Shown piece after piece: positions 43,903-54,572 of a stretch of DNA of 64,000 nt. Source of the stretch: Undaria pinnatifida. Taxonomy: Eukaryota; Sar; Phaeophyceae; Laminariales; Alariaceae. The stretch lies in assembly GCA_012845835.1 (NCBI GenBank), contig JABAKD010000002.1, positions 26,087,210 to 26,151,209 of the forward strand. The letters run 5' to 3'. Each line of letters opens with the position of its first letter. Positions within the stretch are counted from its first letter, which is position 1. The notes beneath the pieces are model-generated. The model saw only the letters and a program-made list of their open reading frames with translations. It made no database searches and was not told where the DNA came from. A program made the translations under genes and the position numbers.

Positions 43903-46900
43903 GTGAGTGCATATTGGTGTGGTTGTGAATGTGATTGCGTAGTATCATGTAGTGTGGTTGTGATCGTGATGTAGGCACCACGTTTTGGGTTTCCTGGTGT
44001 TTTTGTTGGTCCTGGGTCTGCTGTACCAGGTATATGCCTCATCGAAGATGCGCTTAGTGTTATACGCACCCCTCCCCCCCCCCATCCTAACCCCAACCCA
44101 CACCGCACCACACCACACCACACGCCAACCCCCCCCCCCTCTCCCCCCTTCGCATCGGCATGATAGATGTTACAGTGCTGTAGGTAAGACAATGCACATG
44201 ACATACATTCTGTCCTTCCCGAACCAAACAAATAATGAGAAAAAATGCTATGTACGTATGCCTACTCTGTATTGTAGTCCATGGCAATATCATACGTCAT
44301 ATTTGTGGGAAATTTAGTACGGGGATGTTTGTTTGTTTGTGAGGTCAACGCTCGTGAAAGCCCAACTCTACACCTTATTATATATGGGGTATAGAATCAT
44401 ATAGCGTAGTATACGAGGGCACTCTACTGCTACAATCTGCGCTCAAAAGGGAGGGTCCCCCGCGTGTTGAAAGTCGGCGAAAGGGTTTTCAAAAAGGCAA
44501 AAGGCAAAGAGGGCTCTCGTGTGCGCTTCCTGCTACTCGTACGCTAGCAGAGCAGAGCGCAGAGTTTACATATCATACACTCCAACGAAAAACAGAAACT
44601 ATTTTCGTAGTAGTAGCAAGCAACCCTCTCCCGCGAGCCGCAAGCAGACCCTTAGTGCTAAATCAACCACGTTACATGGCGGGACTCTACAGAAACCAGT
44701 AGGTCTTCTCTTAGGTCCCACGATTTTTCGGTGAACCGATTGGTCCCTGCGTGGCAGCTAAAAGGGTCCCCTCGTCTCCTTACACCAAACATTATACAAA
44801 AACATCATAATATCATACTTGATAAAAAACAAAGTATTAATAGCATCTCTGGTACAAAGTATCATCCTGTCCCGAAATATAATAACCATTTTGGTTTTAG
44901 TATCAATATTTAACTGGTCCTTATATTTCGGGCTATTAATGATAAATATGATCTCCTTTCGTATCGTACTAAAAACCTTGAAAATATTTGTTGTGTACGA
45001 TATAATGAACACGTGATAAGAAAAAGGGCCCTATGGGTGTGTATCTGTCTCCCGGATCACCCTATGAATTTTGAATAGCTGTCCTTTCCTTTGGTCTCAC
45101 TGTCATAATGGCGTGTTCCATGGAGTTTTTGTTGTTGCCGTTGGCTGTTGGCCGAATGAATGCCTCATCCCCCCCGCCCACCTCGCCCCTCGACGGTACG
45201 TGTGGTCGACCCCCAGGTCGGGGTGAGCTAGTTGGCTGGCGTTTGCCTCGTGTTTGGTTGTGCCTTTGGTTTTGTTTTGCCGGGAACAACGAACGCACAG
45301 GCTTCACAGGGGCGTGTCTCGCAGACATCTCGTCCCTGCTGCAGGGTAGACTATTAATATGATACATATAATATACCTGTGGTAAATTTTTATAATATAC
45401 CTGTGGTACAATTTATACCACGGACTGTGTTCTTCATATAAAACTGATATTTCCACGGTATTTTGGTCTTAGTCTAGACCGACCCTTCTTTCTGCCACTG
45501 AAAAAAAAATCCCACACAAAACCCAAGTAGTTTTGTTCCCAAAACATGGTCTTGTTCTTCGCATTAACCTGATATTTCCACCCATCTTTATCCAGCCAGC
45601 ACAACCTAGTTTCCGTGCTGCAGTGCTGATGCCTCATACATCGAGAGACGCTCTGCGGTCACAAACTACAAGGCAGAGATGCGCGATTCAACTTGTACAG
45701 CAAGGTGGTTGTTCATGCAGTACCAACCGCAATGAGCAAGCTCGCGAAGTATGTACGCTATATATACTCGTATATATGTGTCTGTTTTTTAACGGAACAA
45801 TATGACCCCTCCCATTATGAAAAAACTCACCCACATAGTATATTACAAGTAAGTACCAACAACGCAGCTCGCAAAGATGAGTATTGACCCGAACGACACA
45901 CGACGCGTATGAAAATACGCGGAAGTGTGGTGAGCTAAAGCTTTATTTTTCCCCATCCGCCGGAGGATAAAAAATAAAAAAAAAAAAAAAAAATTGACCC
46001 GAAATTCGTCGAACTCACGGCTGACGTCCTTGAAATATTTTTATAAAATATGCAAGCCAGCACACAAGACTATTTGAAGTAAAAAATGAAGAAAAAAACG
46101 ATAAGGACATGACAAGTGGAAATAAAGAGGACAAAGACAATTGGAAATAAAGAGGGAAGCAAGAAAAGACGGCACGACAAAAATGAAAAACAAAGCACAA
46201 CAGACAGCCACAGACTATTAATAGCAACTATTAATAGCAACACACACAGCAGATGACGCCAGCCAAACAAGATGGGGGGGCCAGCAACCATATTGGGTTT
46301 CGAATGACCATACTCTGTAGGAGTAGGAGCATTACCTCATGGTTTGTCTCCTGCGCATCGTTGCTGGCGACAGCAGTTTAGTGGTGCCAATACCGCCATC
46401 GTCGCCCGCCGTACCGAATGGAAAAACAAAGCTTAGTAATTGAGCAACAAAAACGCAGCAACAAAGCCGATGACACCACCCAGCCGGCGTCGGGGCAGCA
46501 GCTGAATTGACTTCCGAATGCAGCCACTAGAAGAGGGTTAGGAGCATTGCTGCCTCTGGTCTGCCCTCTACATGCTGAATCTTCGACGGCAATGCTCATA
46601 CCGACATGATCACCTCCATATCTCCCCCACGGGTGTACTCGTAGTCAACAGGAAACCAGAAAGGGCGAGGCAAAAGACATACCAGGTACCTCAGAGTAGT
46701 ATGTTAGACTATAGTGCTATTGATGTGGTATACCTGGTATACGTATGATATATGTACGCATAACATGAGTGATAATCCTTTCGTGAACTACGTGTTGTGA
46801 CCGGTACGTATCATAGTCTGTGCGTGTTTCGCTTATTGGTCTATTAATGAAGGTATCGTATACGCAGTAAATTGTATAGTTCTGTACCAGGTACTTGTTA

Positions 46901-49900
46901 TTCATGAGTTATGTCCTTGTATATACGTAAGACCATGAGACCATGACCCATGATGCACTGCTATCGATATAGCCTAGACGATGAGTAGCACACAAGCGTT
47001 GATTGTTCTTTTGGATTAAACTTGTGCGCTGCGCTTTAAACCGCCAGTAAGCTGTAAACTCAGTGAAGTTCACATAGGGCAGAATGAAATTTATTTCAAC
47101 ACGATTTACCAGGTACTCGTTCTCGTTCGTGCGACAGGGAAAATAGATGATAGTTTTTCTCTCATTGTTGGGGGAATAAAATAAAGGTTCAAGCTACATA
47201 GCCCCCCTGCACCTATAGACTACCAGGTATATAATATATCAGATACAATATATCTCGCGATGGCAATGCGCCTCTGGGCATCCACCCCGGGTATTTTAAT
47301 ATTTTATACCTGGTACCTGGTACTATTTAATACTGAGTACTGAGTACCTACTGGTACTGAGTAGACTAAGCATTGTCGACATGCTCTTGAGCTCAACAAG
47401 TTGATTGTTGCAAATACGCGGCTTCAAGAGCGGTAAATAGTCTGTCTGCTCACAACTTGATTGTCGTATATCCTCGCACGCAGCAGTGACGCTTTTTTTC
47501 GGGCTCAAGAGCGGTCTCAAGCTCCCTCCCCCACGAGAAAGAAACATTTGGCCTTTCTTTGGGCGCATGTATCATATTAACAAATTTAGACGAAAACTCT
47601 CAGCAGTACAAGGTATGTACGCTATCTGTCGTATCAGTACGTGTTGCATGGACAGCTTAAATGTACAGAGTTGGGTTGGGCCCTCACCGGTCATCTCCGC
47701 CAGTAATCATACTATTGTCCTCTCCTTGTGGTTTAGTGTTATCATAGCTATCTTCCAGGCACAAACTACACAGTACAGTAGTACGGTACCCTGTTATATT
47801 TTTCGGCGGGTATTTGCTTTCACTCAATGAGCCATTCAATGAAGACCGTACAAGAGCGAAAGCGCGGTGTGGTGGTAGTGCCCGGAGTCAGTTATTGTTA
47901 GTGCAGCAAACGAAAAATTAGTTTGAGCGAAAATAGTACGAGAATACTGGAAAAAAACACGAAAGCACGAACCGTCCAAAAAGCCTTTTTTCTGTTTTTT
48001 CTTTTATATCATATTGTACTGCCCCTGGTTCTTCCTGTTGGTGTGATATCGTATGTATGCGCTATATCGTACTGATGCTGCTAGTATAGGAATCACCAGA
48101 TGTACTGATGCTGCTCCTGCTCCTGCTCCTGCTGTTGGTGCTACCATGGTACCGCTGGTGCTGGTGTTGCTGCTGTTGTTTCATATATCCTGCCCGATGA
48201 AGTCATGCCGCCTTATGCTAACGATCACCGACCCCGCTTGCCTCGCTCGGCGTGTCGTCGTCGTCGTTGTATTGTTGACGAGAGAAGGCCCTGTGCATCT
48301 CGGTGACCACTCTAAAGAGGCTCTGCAGGCGCCACGGCGTGAAGAGGTGGCCACACCGCCAGCTGAGCGGGCTTAACCGTGCGGTGTCCCACCTAGAGGC
48401 CAAGCAGGAGGCATCCGGAGACCCTGTCATTGCCGATCAGCTGCGCCAGCTCTACTCTCGGAGGGATGTCGTTATAGATGTGAGAAAGATGCTTATGGTG
48501 GCAGTGCGGGGGAAAGGGGGGGGTGTACCTATTTCGTGCGCGGGGGTAAGTGGGGGGGGGGGGGAGGGGGGCGTAATCGTTGGTTGCTTGTCTTAGTCAT
48601 TTGGCCATTGACCACGGACCCCTTTCGAGACGCAGCACCTTTCCTTACGCTAGTAGGTAGGGACACGTCCAACCTTGGGGCGCTCAGTTCGTTTTTCCTG
48701 TGTGCGAATAATTTCTTTAAATTGTTTTCGTTCAATTTGTTCCCTTCCTTGCGTCACCGTTTTTTTCTTTAGTCACCGTCTCCTATAATAGCGATGGATT
48801 TCTCTCGCTACTAAATAGTGTGCCAGTGTACCAAACTTGTCCATGTCGGGGAGCTGAGGAGGGGCTGGGAGGGGGTTCGGAAGCGATAGCAAAACAGAAA
48901 TTTTCGTGCAAATAGGAAACACTAGCAAAGGAAAACAAGTAACACACAGAAGCGTTGCCGCCGTGACATGACAACCTATTCGTGATGTTGACGCTCGCCG
49001 TCACGACGCTCTACGATACTATTAATAATATACGTGGTACCTGGTACCTGGTGTTAATAGAGTGCCGAGGTCGAACTCTTCGTCTACTGAGGCAATTAAT
49101 GCGTTACACTGCAAGGACGGGCGGCAACACCCCGGGCACACACACACTCACTCACTCGATGAACGCCGTTGTTCAACAGCCGACGGAGTTTACGTAAGGA
49201 TACGGGAGAACGCTTCAATCAGAAAAACATAGACGATGGGCTAACGTCACCTGACGGCCACGTGTGAGGTGGAAAAGCGGGGCGACGGCGTCGGTGGGGG
49301 GGGGGGGAAGCGGGGGTGGCTCACTTGTTGGTTGCGACGGCGAGGGGGTCATCGATTCGGTGGAAACAAATCGCGGTTTTCCATAAAAAAGACATTATAC
49401 GATATGATACCCTCTGGCACGTACGACACGTCTGGTACGTGATATACATTCGTAGGCATTTCTGGGTGGTTGTTCTCCTCAGCTTTTCACGGTACGGAGG
49501 ATCATGGCGGTCTCTTTCTTCACGCTTGTCGCAACCTTGTGGAGGGTGCTTGGCGGGGGTCGTTGCGTGCATATGATATGATAATACATACGATGAACAT
49601 CACCCTGTTGACCCTGGTGCAAGCTACCGTACTTTTAAGGGGAGTCGTACCGACCTATGTCCTTATTGAGGACACACCCAGTAATACGCACGATCGGGGC
49701 ATCACACACACAGCTTGCAAAGATGAGTTTCAATGAAATCTTCGATCTCACAGCTGGAGTGTATTTTTATTGTGTATAATAATACGTGCCGCGGTTTATC
49801 GTTTTGATACTCGGGCGCACCGACCAAAAAAAAAGTGGAAGCGCGGTCCCACGAACCGCCTACGCGGAGTGGTCTGCAGGACGAACCTTAGTAGTAGCAT

Positions 49901-52900
49901 GCTGACAGTTCGGGCATAACCGCCGTACACCTCCTAGCGCCGGGTTCCTGCTACACAGTGTACTTGCTTGTAGGTGTGTTCCCGGTGCTGTCATCGCCAC
50001 TGTTTTGGCCCCTTCCGGGGTGTACTTCAACCGCTTAGGGAGCACAGACCGCAAAACAACAGCTAGAGAATACTTGTATAAAACCGACGATGGATGTCGA
50101 GGAGAAAACATGGCGATGATGTGTCGAGAACACAGGACGGTAGTACGAGCCGTCGAGAATACATGGGATGTCGTAGATGGGTGGAAATATCAGGTTCATG
50201 AAGATGTGCAGAAACAGCTGACGTTTTTTTTTTTTTTTTTTTTTTTTCCCTCCGTAAATCGGACGAGTACAGCTTTGACCGTACGGAAGGTGCAGCCCGG
50301 GATGCTCCAGTAGGGGTTAGGACAGCTTGAGTGACACGCGATAAGCTGGAGAGGCATTGTATACACCATGGGGTTTGCACCTTGGACCCAACCATTTTGT
50401 AACAGACGGGGTTTCCTGTCACTTTAGAAGATGCCCCAAATAGTTGAACCCGGCGCGATTATTACGGCCTTATTCGTTGGATACCCTCCTAGCCCATTGG
50501 GTTGTTGCATCGGGCTTTTCTTATTTAGCGACGTCGCGGTTGCTAGCTCTGCGAGGCATAGGGCTCCTTACGCGAGGGGCCTTGGGGAAGTGCACGTGCT
50601 ATGATACCCCTCCGCCGTGCTATGCGCGTGTACGACACAAGCGGCACAATACCCCTCCGCCGTGCTGTGCGCGTGTACGACACAAGCGGCACAAAGCGCA
50701 TGACGCGGTGATACTTGTTCATCCCCGTACTGTTATGGTGGTATTCGCTCTCCTTGGAATGTTGACGAGGCCGCGGTTTTTGCCGCCCTGTTTTTTTTTG
50801 TCGCTGTATATCAGGGTCCCAAAAACGTGCGTGTGGGGGGTGGGGGGGGCGGAGATGTTTTTGTCAAGTTATCAGGGTCCCAAAAACGTTAATCTGAGCA
50901 TTGTACCACATGCATCTCGTGCATGTAAACGTTTGTAGAGGGCCTCATACGTAGCAGGGTCCCGGAAAGGTGCATCCATGGCTTACAATTATATACTTCG
51001 AAGTATACCTGATACATATGGTCCATGCGGACAGATACATTTTTCACCTCGTTCCCAGCGGCAGCGTGCCAAAGTGCACTTTTGTCGGGGTATGGGTGGG
51101 TGATCTGACACACAAGAGTACGCCTAAATAGGTAATCTCGAAGCGGTCACCCCTGAAGTGTTGAATAATTTTTTAGTTCGAGTGATATTTACCTTTTTAT
51201 CGTCAACAAACCGGGGAAAGCCTCGTAATAGCTTTTATTTGAGGGGGGCACACATTTCGCAACTCGATTGCGACCACGGATTCGGGGAGCTTTTTGAGAG
51301 AATTCCAACATGAGCTTTTTTTCTTGTATTATTAGTTTGTATTATACGGTTTGACGGAGATATCGGCATGAAACAGTTGATACCTTGCCTTGTGTCGATT
51401 CTGCTTGACGATTTAAAAAAAAGAGCGGGAAACGATTCCTTTCGCCGTGCTCCTTGTAAAGTACATTTTTTGGGGGGTTATTGGAAAACTAAACTTCGAT
51501 GAGGATATATTCATGGTTTTGTCCATTTTGGTAGTTTTTTAGCCCATTGTAGCCAGATATGGGCTGTCTTTTTGGTGACCGCCCCTAAATGACTTGATTT
51601 TAGTATAGGGAAATGTTTTTTTTTTTTTTTTTTCTCCTCGACGGTGCTCGATTCCCTTCTTAGCCTTGGTTGATCACAACCAAAAAGGTCGTTTTATTTT
51701 GTTTCAAAACTCATTAGCCGAAAACAAAGTGGACGAATTGTCCTGCACGGATTATACAGCATGAATCAAACTAGCGAAGAACCGGTCGTCCCGGTGGTCT
51801 ATTTGTTGGTAGTGCGGTTACCCTCGAATGGTACTTTGATAATATTTGGTTCTGGAGTCGCGATCCCACATGGATCGGACTTTTTTAGTTCATTTGAAAA
51901 AATAAGAAAACACCAGGAATCAACCGCTGAGCGCGCCTATCTATTACTAGCAGCGTGGGTAGCCGCAAATCGGCGCGAGTCGACGAGGCGAGAAAAGGGT
52001 TGGAATTTTCTCGCGATAGAAACGACGGCGTGTACCGTAGTGGGGAGGGGGGAGAAGAGCCTGCCCAGTGACTCCGGGTCTGAACTATTGCTAAGATAGG
52101 GAGAAGGAGAATGGAAAAGTGCGAAGATAATAAATGGGGCGGGGCAAAAAAAATCGCCATGTATGATTAAGGACTTCGGACATGCATTGAAATAGCTAAA
52201 CACAAATCGTCGTGCATGATTTTGGAGTCAAGGGCCGTTCGCCGCTCCTCCTCGCCCTTTAGCGAATGTGAGCGAAGCGTGAAATGGTCCCGCCTCTCGC
52301 CCAACGAAACCCCTTGTGGTGGCCCGCCCACATGCCGGACCGCGTACACGCTTAAAACTCTGCTACGCACATTTTACAAGCTGGGTGCCGTGGGGGAGGG
52401 TGTACAATGCTGTATCGTCTCCTGTTACATGCACATACAGCAGTAGGGGTGCTCCGATAAGGCGGTGGTGTGCCAGAGCAATATGACCGCTTTACCGGGG
52501 GAAGCCGCCTTTTCTAGCCCAGGTTATGAGTGCAATTCCCCAGTCGCGCCAGCGGATACCGCCGTACTCCGGCCGCCTTGTTGCGGAACCCCTTTTGTAC
52601 TGTACACAGGTTGGGTGCCATGGGAGAGTCTGTAATGATGCATGTGCCCTGTCGTACTGTTCTACCCTCTACGCCTACGTTCTTGTGTACCCGCTCGAAT
52701 GTCTCCGTTGTTGAAGCTGTGGCTCGTCGTATGTACCTCGAGCGCGGTCTGCAAGCAGGCACTGGGTTGCTTTGTTTTAGCGCTGCTGCTTCTGCTGCGG
52801 TTGTACGCGGCGCCCCGCTCCGTGGTTCTGCGAACGCTAAATATATGTTCATCTTCTGTGGATGGTTTATAGATTGGCGAGGTTCCGAAAACGGCGCGTA

Positions 52901-54572
52901 ATATTTCCTGCGCTGCAACAATATATAATGTGTGGGGTACATACTTCTGTAACATTTTCGTGCATGATTACCAAAAAAAAAAGTCCTCTATCCAGAACCC
53001 CCCTCCCCCCCTCTTTTTGCTTGCACATGCGTGTGCCACCGGCGACGTACCCCCCTCCCCTCCCTCCCTCCAGCTCCCCCCAGCCCGTGCGACTCCCACG
53101 AAGAGACCTGCCGCTTCCGGGTATGTAGCGGCATGTCGCATATTCAACAGCCTTTCTTGCTTATTGTTCCCTTCTCTGCCGCGTCAGTCCACTACCGTGA
53201 TGCCGCGGAACGAGATGGTATTGCTTTCATGGGAACGAGATTCTATTGGCTTCATAGGAGGAACGATGGATGGCATGAGCTATTTGCAGCGCGGTCCGCC
53301 GCAGAAGCTTGAAATAGTTTTTCTTGCCCGTCCCGTCTCATCCCGCCCGCTGTGGCTATTGTGTCGGCCACCGCCGTTACTGACGCCGCTGTCGTCTCCC
53401 TCCCTCCCTCCGTCCCTCCCTCCCTCCCTCCCTCCCGACAGCTCGCATTCATGAGCGATGACGACGCCCCAGAGCCGAACAACCCCACCTCCCGCCCGGA
53501 CGGGGGGAAAGACTTCGGAGTGGACAGAGTCGACGACCTGTCACCGCACCCCACGCCCTCCCACAGTCCGGTAAGGCCTTACTGCGGCGTTCCCCAGGAC
53601 ACGATGATACCGTGGTGGCACCGCGAGCCCCCGGTGAGCGGCCCCTGGCAGCGTAATGATGCAAATGGATTTGGCATGGGTGACGGAGGCCTTAGCATGA
53701 AGGGGATGGGGGGGGAGCTGGCGGATTGTGGTCGAGGCGGCGATGACCTGAGTAGAGATGGTGGTGGCCCCGGCCGCGAGGGGTGTGAAGCAGGAGGAGG
53801 GGGACAGGGCAATTTTCGCGCGTCGTCGGTGTTGGTTCGGCTCCCCGGGATGGCCGCGCCCCCCCTTCCCCCCGCGTCCTCCGCGCTGAGGCTACACGGA
53901 AGGATGGACCAACACCAAGCGAACCCGATGAAGATTCAGACAAGAGTAGGTGTGTTCCCGAGCATGAATAATCAACCACAGATGAGCGGACAAGGTGTCG
54001 GCGGGGCTGTCACCGCTGCTGCTGCCGCGGCGGCGGCAGCAGCAGCAGTAGCTGCTGGAGGCGCTAGTGCTAACGGGGACATGCTGCGTCGCAACCTGTC
54101 GCCGATTACCGTGGGTCGCCCGGGAAAAACGTACATTGCGGGGGCCGGTAATAACGGCCGGGCGGCGCACTTCGTGCCGATGCCTCCCCATCACCCGAGC
54201 GAGAGCATCGATATGCAGGTCACGGAGCTCGCGGCTCTCAACGACATCCTGTTCGGTCCTGAGGGGGAGGATCCTGGGTTGATGCACGCCCGCGCTGCAG
54301 CGGCCGCTGCAGCAGCCGCCGGGGGGATGACATTTGACAGGCAGAAAGGGCTCACCCTTGCTGCGCTAGAGCCGTCGGGGATCCGCTCTGCTGCGCCGCA
54401 ACGGTGCGCCGGTATTGACGCGGGCGGTAGCGGAACAGGGAACGAAAACGGGAGGCTGCCATCCATAGCGGGGTTGGTTGCGGCGGGCGCGCTTCTTAAC
54501 GGGGGGGAGTGGAGGTCTTGCCGCCAACCTGGGTCTTTCGCGTATATTGGCCCCCAGGCGAAGTGTGATTGA
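43639..54572 (+). CDS. RWP-RK domain transcription factor, three exons
   Basis: Joining 43639-43902, 48288-48479 and 53442-54572 gives one 528-residue frame; all junctions are phase 0. RWP-RK proteins are DNA-binding regulators, known in plants for nitrate response and gamete programmes and found in algae, amoebae and stramenopiles. The domain spans about residues 61-121: VPVEIIRPYFNYPLRAAAD (exon 1), then ALCISVTTLKRLCRRHGV and KRWPHRQLSGLNRAV (exon 2). This fits the NLP-type pattern (amphipathic helix, PLxxAA, TTLKxxCRxHGxxRWP). The signature ends RQ, not RK. The N-terminus is Gly/Met- and Pro/Arg-rich. The C-terminal 376 residues are Gly/Ala/Pro-rich with two Ala runs, so probably disordered. 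The introns are filled with repeats. Further small exons in intron 2 cannot be excluded. Confidence 0.85.
45548..45750 (+). repeat. F9 repeat
   Basis: GTTCTTCGCATTAACCTGAT, CTCTGCGGTCACAAACTAC and ACCAACCGCAATGAGCAAG. An F8 copy follows closely, so F9 and F8 may be parts of one larger element. Confidence 0.65.
45845..46065 (-). repeat. F8 repeat carrying the micro-retroposon
   Basis: Read on the plus strand: ACCAACAACGCAGCTCGCAA, GATGAGTATTGACCCGA, [insert], then ATTGACCCGAAATTCGTCG and GACGTCCTTGAAATATTTT. Copies at 59130 and 39700 lack the insert. Confidence 0.85.
45893..45992 (+). mobile_element. Poly(A) micro-retroposon, copy 1, with 10-bp TSD
   Basis: About 76 bases plus a tail of about 24 A-rich positions. 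ATTGACCCGA stands immediately left (45883-45892) and right (45993-46002). In outline the unit has CACAC pairing with GTGTG around the hairpin GCGTAT-GAAA-ATACGC, then AGCTAAAGCT, TTTATTTTTCCCC and a short 3' hairpin ATCC...GGAT. No protein. It looks like a small structured RNA copied back by LINE-type machinery. Confidence 0.9.
48288..48479 (+). CDS. RWP-RK gene, exon 2 (residues 89-152)
   Basis: Acceptor GAGAAG/GCCCTG at 48287/48288; an in-frame TGA at 48276 excludes a longer read-through. It encodes the recognition half of the domain with RWPHRQ at residues 108-113, followed by a charged helix (HLEAKQEASGDPVIADQLRQ) of the kind that follows many RWP-RK motifs. Donor GAT/GTGAGA at 48479/48480. 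Confidence 0.85.
48560..48700 (-). mobile_element. F13 repeat, reversed, with poly(G) (poly(C)) end
   Basis: GTAATCGTTGGTTGCTTGTC, TTGACCACGGACCCCTTTCG and CCTTGGGGCGCTCAG are F13 in reverse. The C tail appears as the G run at about 48552-48569. Confidence 0.7.
49597..49790 (-). repeat. F5 repeat
   Basis: AACATCACCCTGTTGACCCTG, GGAGTCGTACCGACCTATG and ATCTCACAGCTGGAGTGTAT, reverse order. Confidence 0.75.
50604..50693 (+). repeat. 45-bp tandem duplication
   Basis: ATACCCCTCCGCCGTGCT starts at 50604 and 50649, each followed by GTGTACGACACAAGCGGCAC. Confidence 0.85.
51955..52155 (+). mobile_element. F6 SINE body
   Basis: AATCGGCGCGAGTCGACGAGG, TTTTCTCGCGATAGAAACGA, GTAGTGGGGAGGGGGGAG and AATAAATGGGGCGGGGC before an A run. 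Confidence 0.7.
53442..54572 (+). CDS. RWP-RK gene, exon 3 (residues 153-528)
   Basis: Acceptor CCCGACAG/CTCGCATTC at 53441/53442, in phase with exon 2. It starts LAFMSDDDAPEPNNPTSRPD. Gly-rich in the middle, Ala runs at about residues 342-360 and 435-446, and a conserved-looking stretch LNDILFGPEGEDPG between them. It stops at TGA 54570-54572. No second domain recognised. If the join were wrong, this could be a separate gene starting at the internal ATG (53451). Confidence 0.75.
   Translation, partial: LAFMSDDDAPEPNNPTSRPDGGKDFGVDRVDDLSPHPTPSHSPVRPYCGVPQDTMIPWWHREPPVSGPWQRNDANGFGMGDGGLSMKGMGGELADCGRGGDDLSRDGGGPGREGCEAGGGGQGNFRASSVLVRLPGMAAPPLPPASSALRLHGRMDQHQANPMKIQTRVGVFPSMNNQPQMSGQGVGGAVTAAAAAAAAAAAVAAGGASANGDMLRRNLSPITVGRPGKTYIAGAGNNGRAAHFVPMPPHHPSESIDMQVTELAALNDILFGPEGEDPGLMHARAAAAAAAAAGGMTFDRQKGLTLAALEPSGIRSAAPQRCAGIDAGGSGTGNENGRLPSIAGLVAAGALLNGGEWRSCRQPGSFAYIGPQAKCD

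Larger units (their letters stand above)
43903..48287 (+). other. RWP-RK intron 1 (4.4 kb)
   Basis: Holds F9 and F8 copies, the micro-retroposon at 45.9 kb, an AT-rich stretch (44.8-45.0 kb) and nine of the fourteen TACCWGGTA words. It ends with a TCG/TTG-rich run and GAGAAG at 48287. The short frames in it are not convincing. Confidence 0.7.
48480..53441 (+). other. RWP-RK intron 2 (5 kb)
   Basis: Contains a reversed F13 copy, a reversed F5 copy, a 24-27-base T run at 50225, a 45-bp duplication, an F6 SINE and a closing CCCT-rich tract (53395-53437) before CGACAG. Between 50.9 and 51.9 kb I see nothing assignable. Open frames at 52.5-53.3 kb lack splice-compatible ends that I trust. Confidence 0.65.

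Noticed and set aside
53084-53120. Extra 37-nt exon before exon 3 of the RWP-RK gene (acceptor CCCCCCAG, donor GTATGT)
   Set aside because: Its length is not a multiple of three and would break the frame that exon 2 and exon 3 share.
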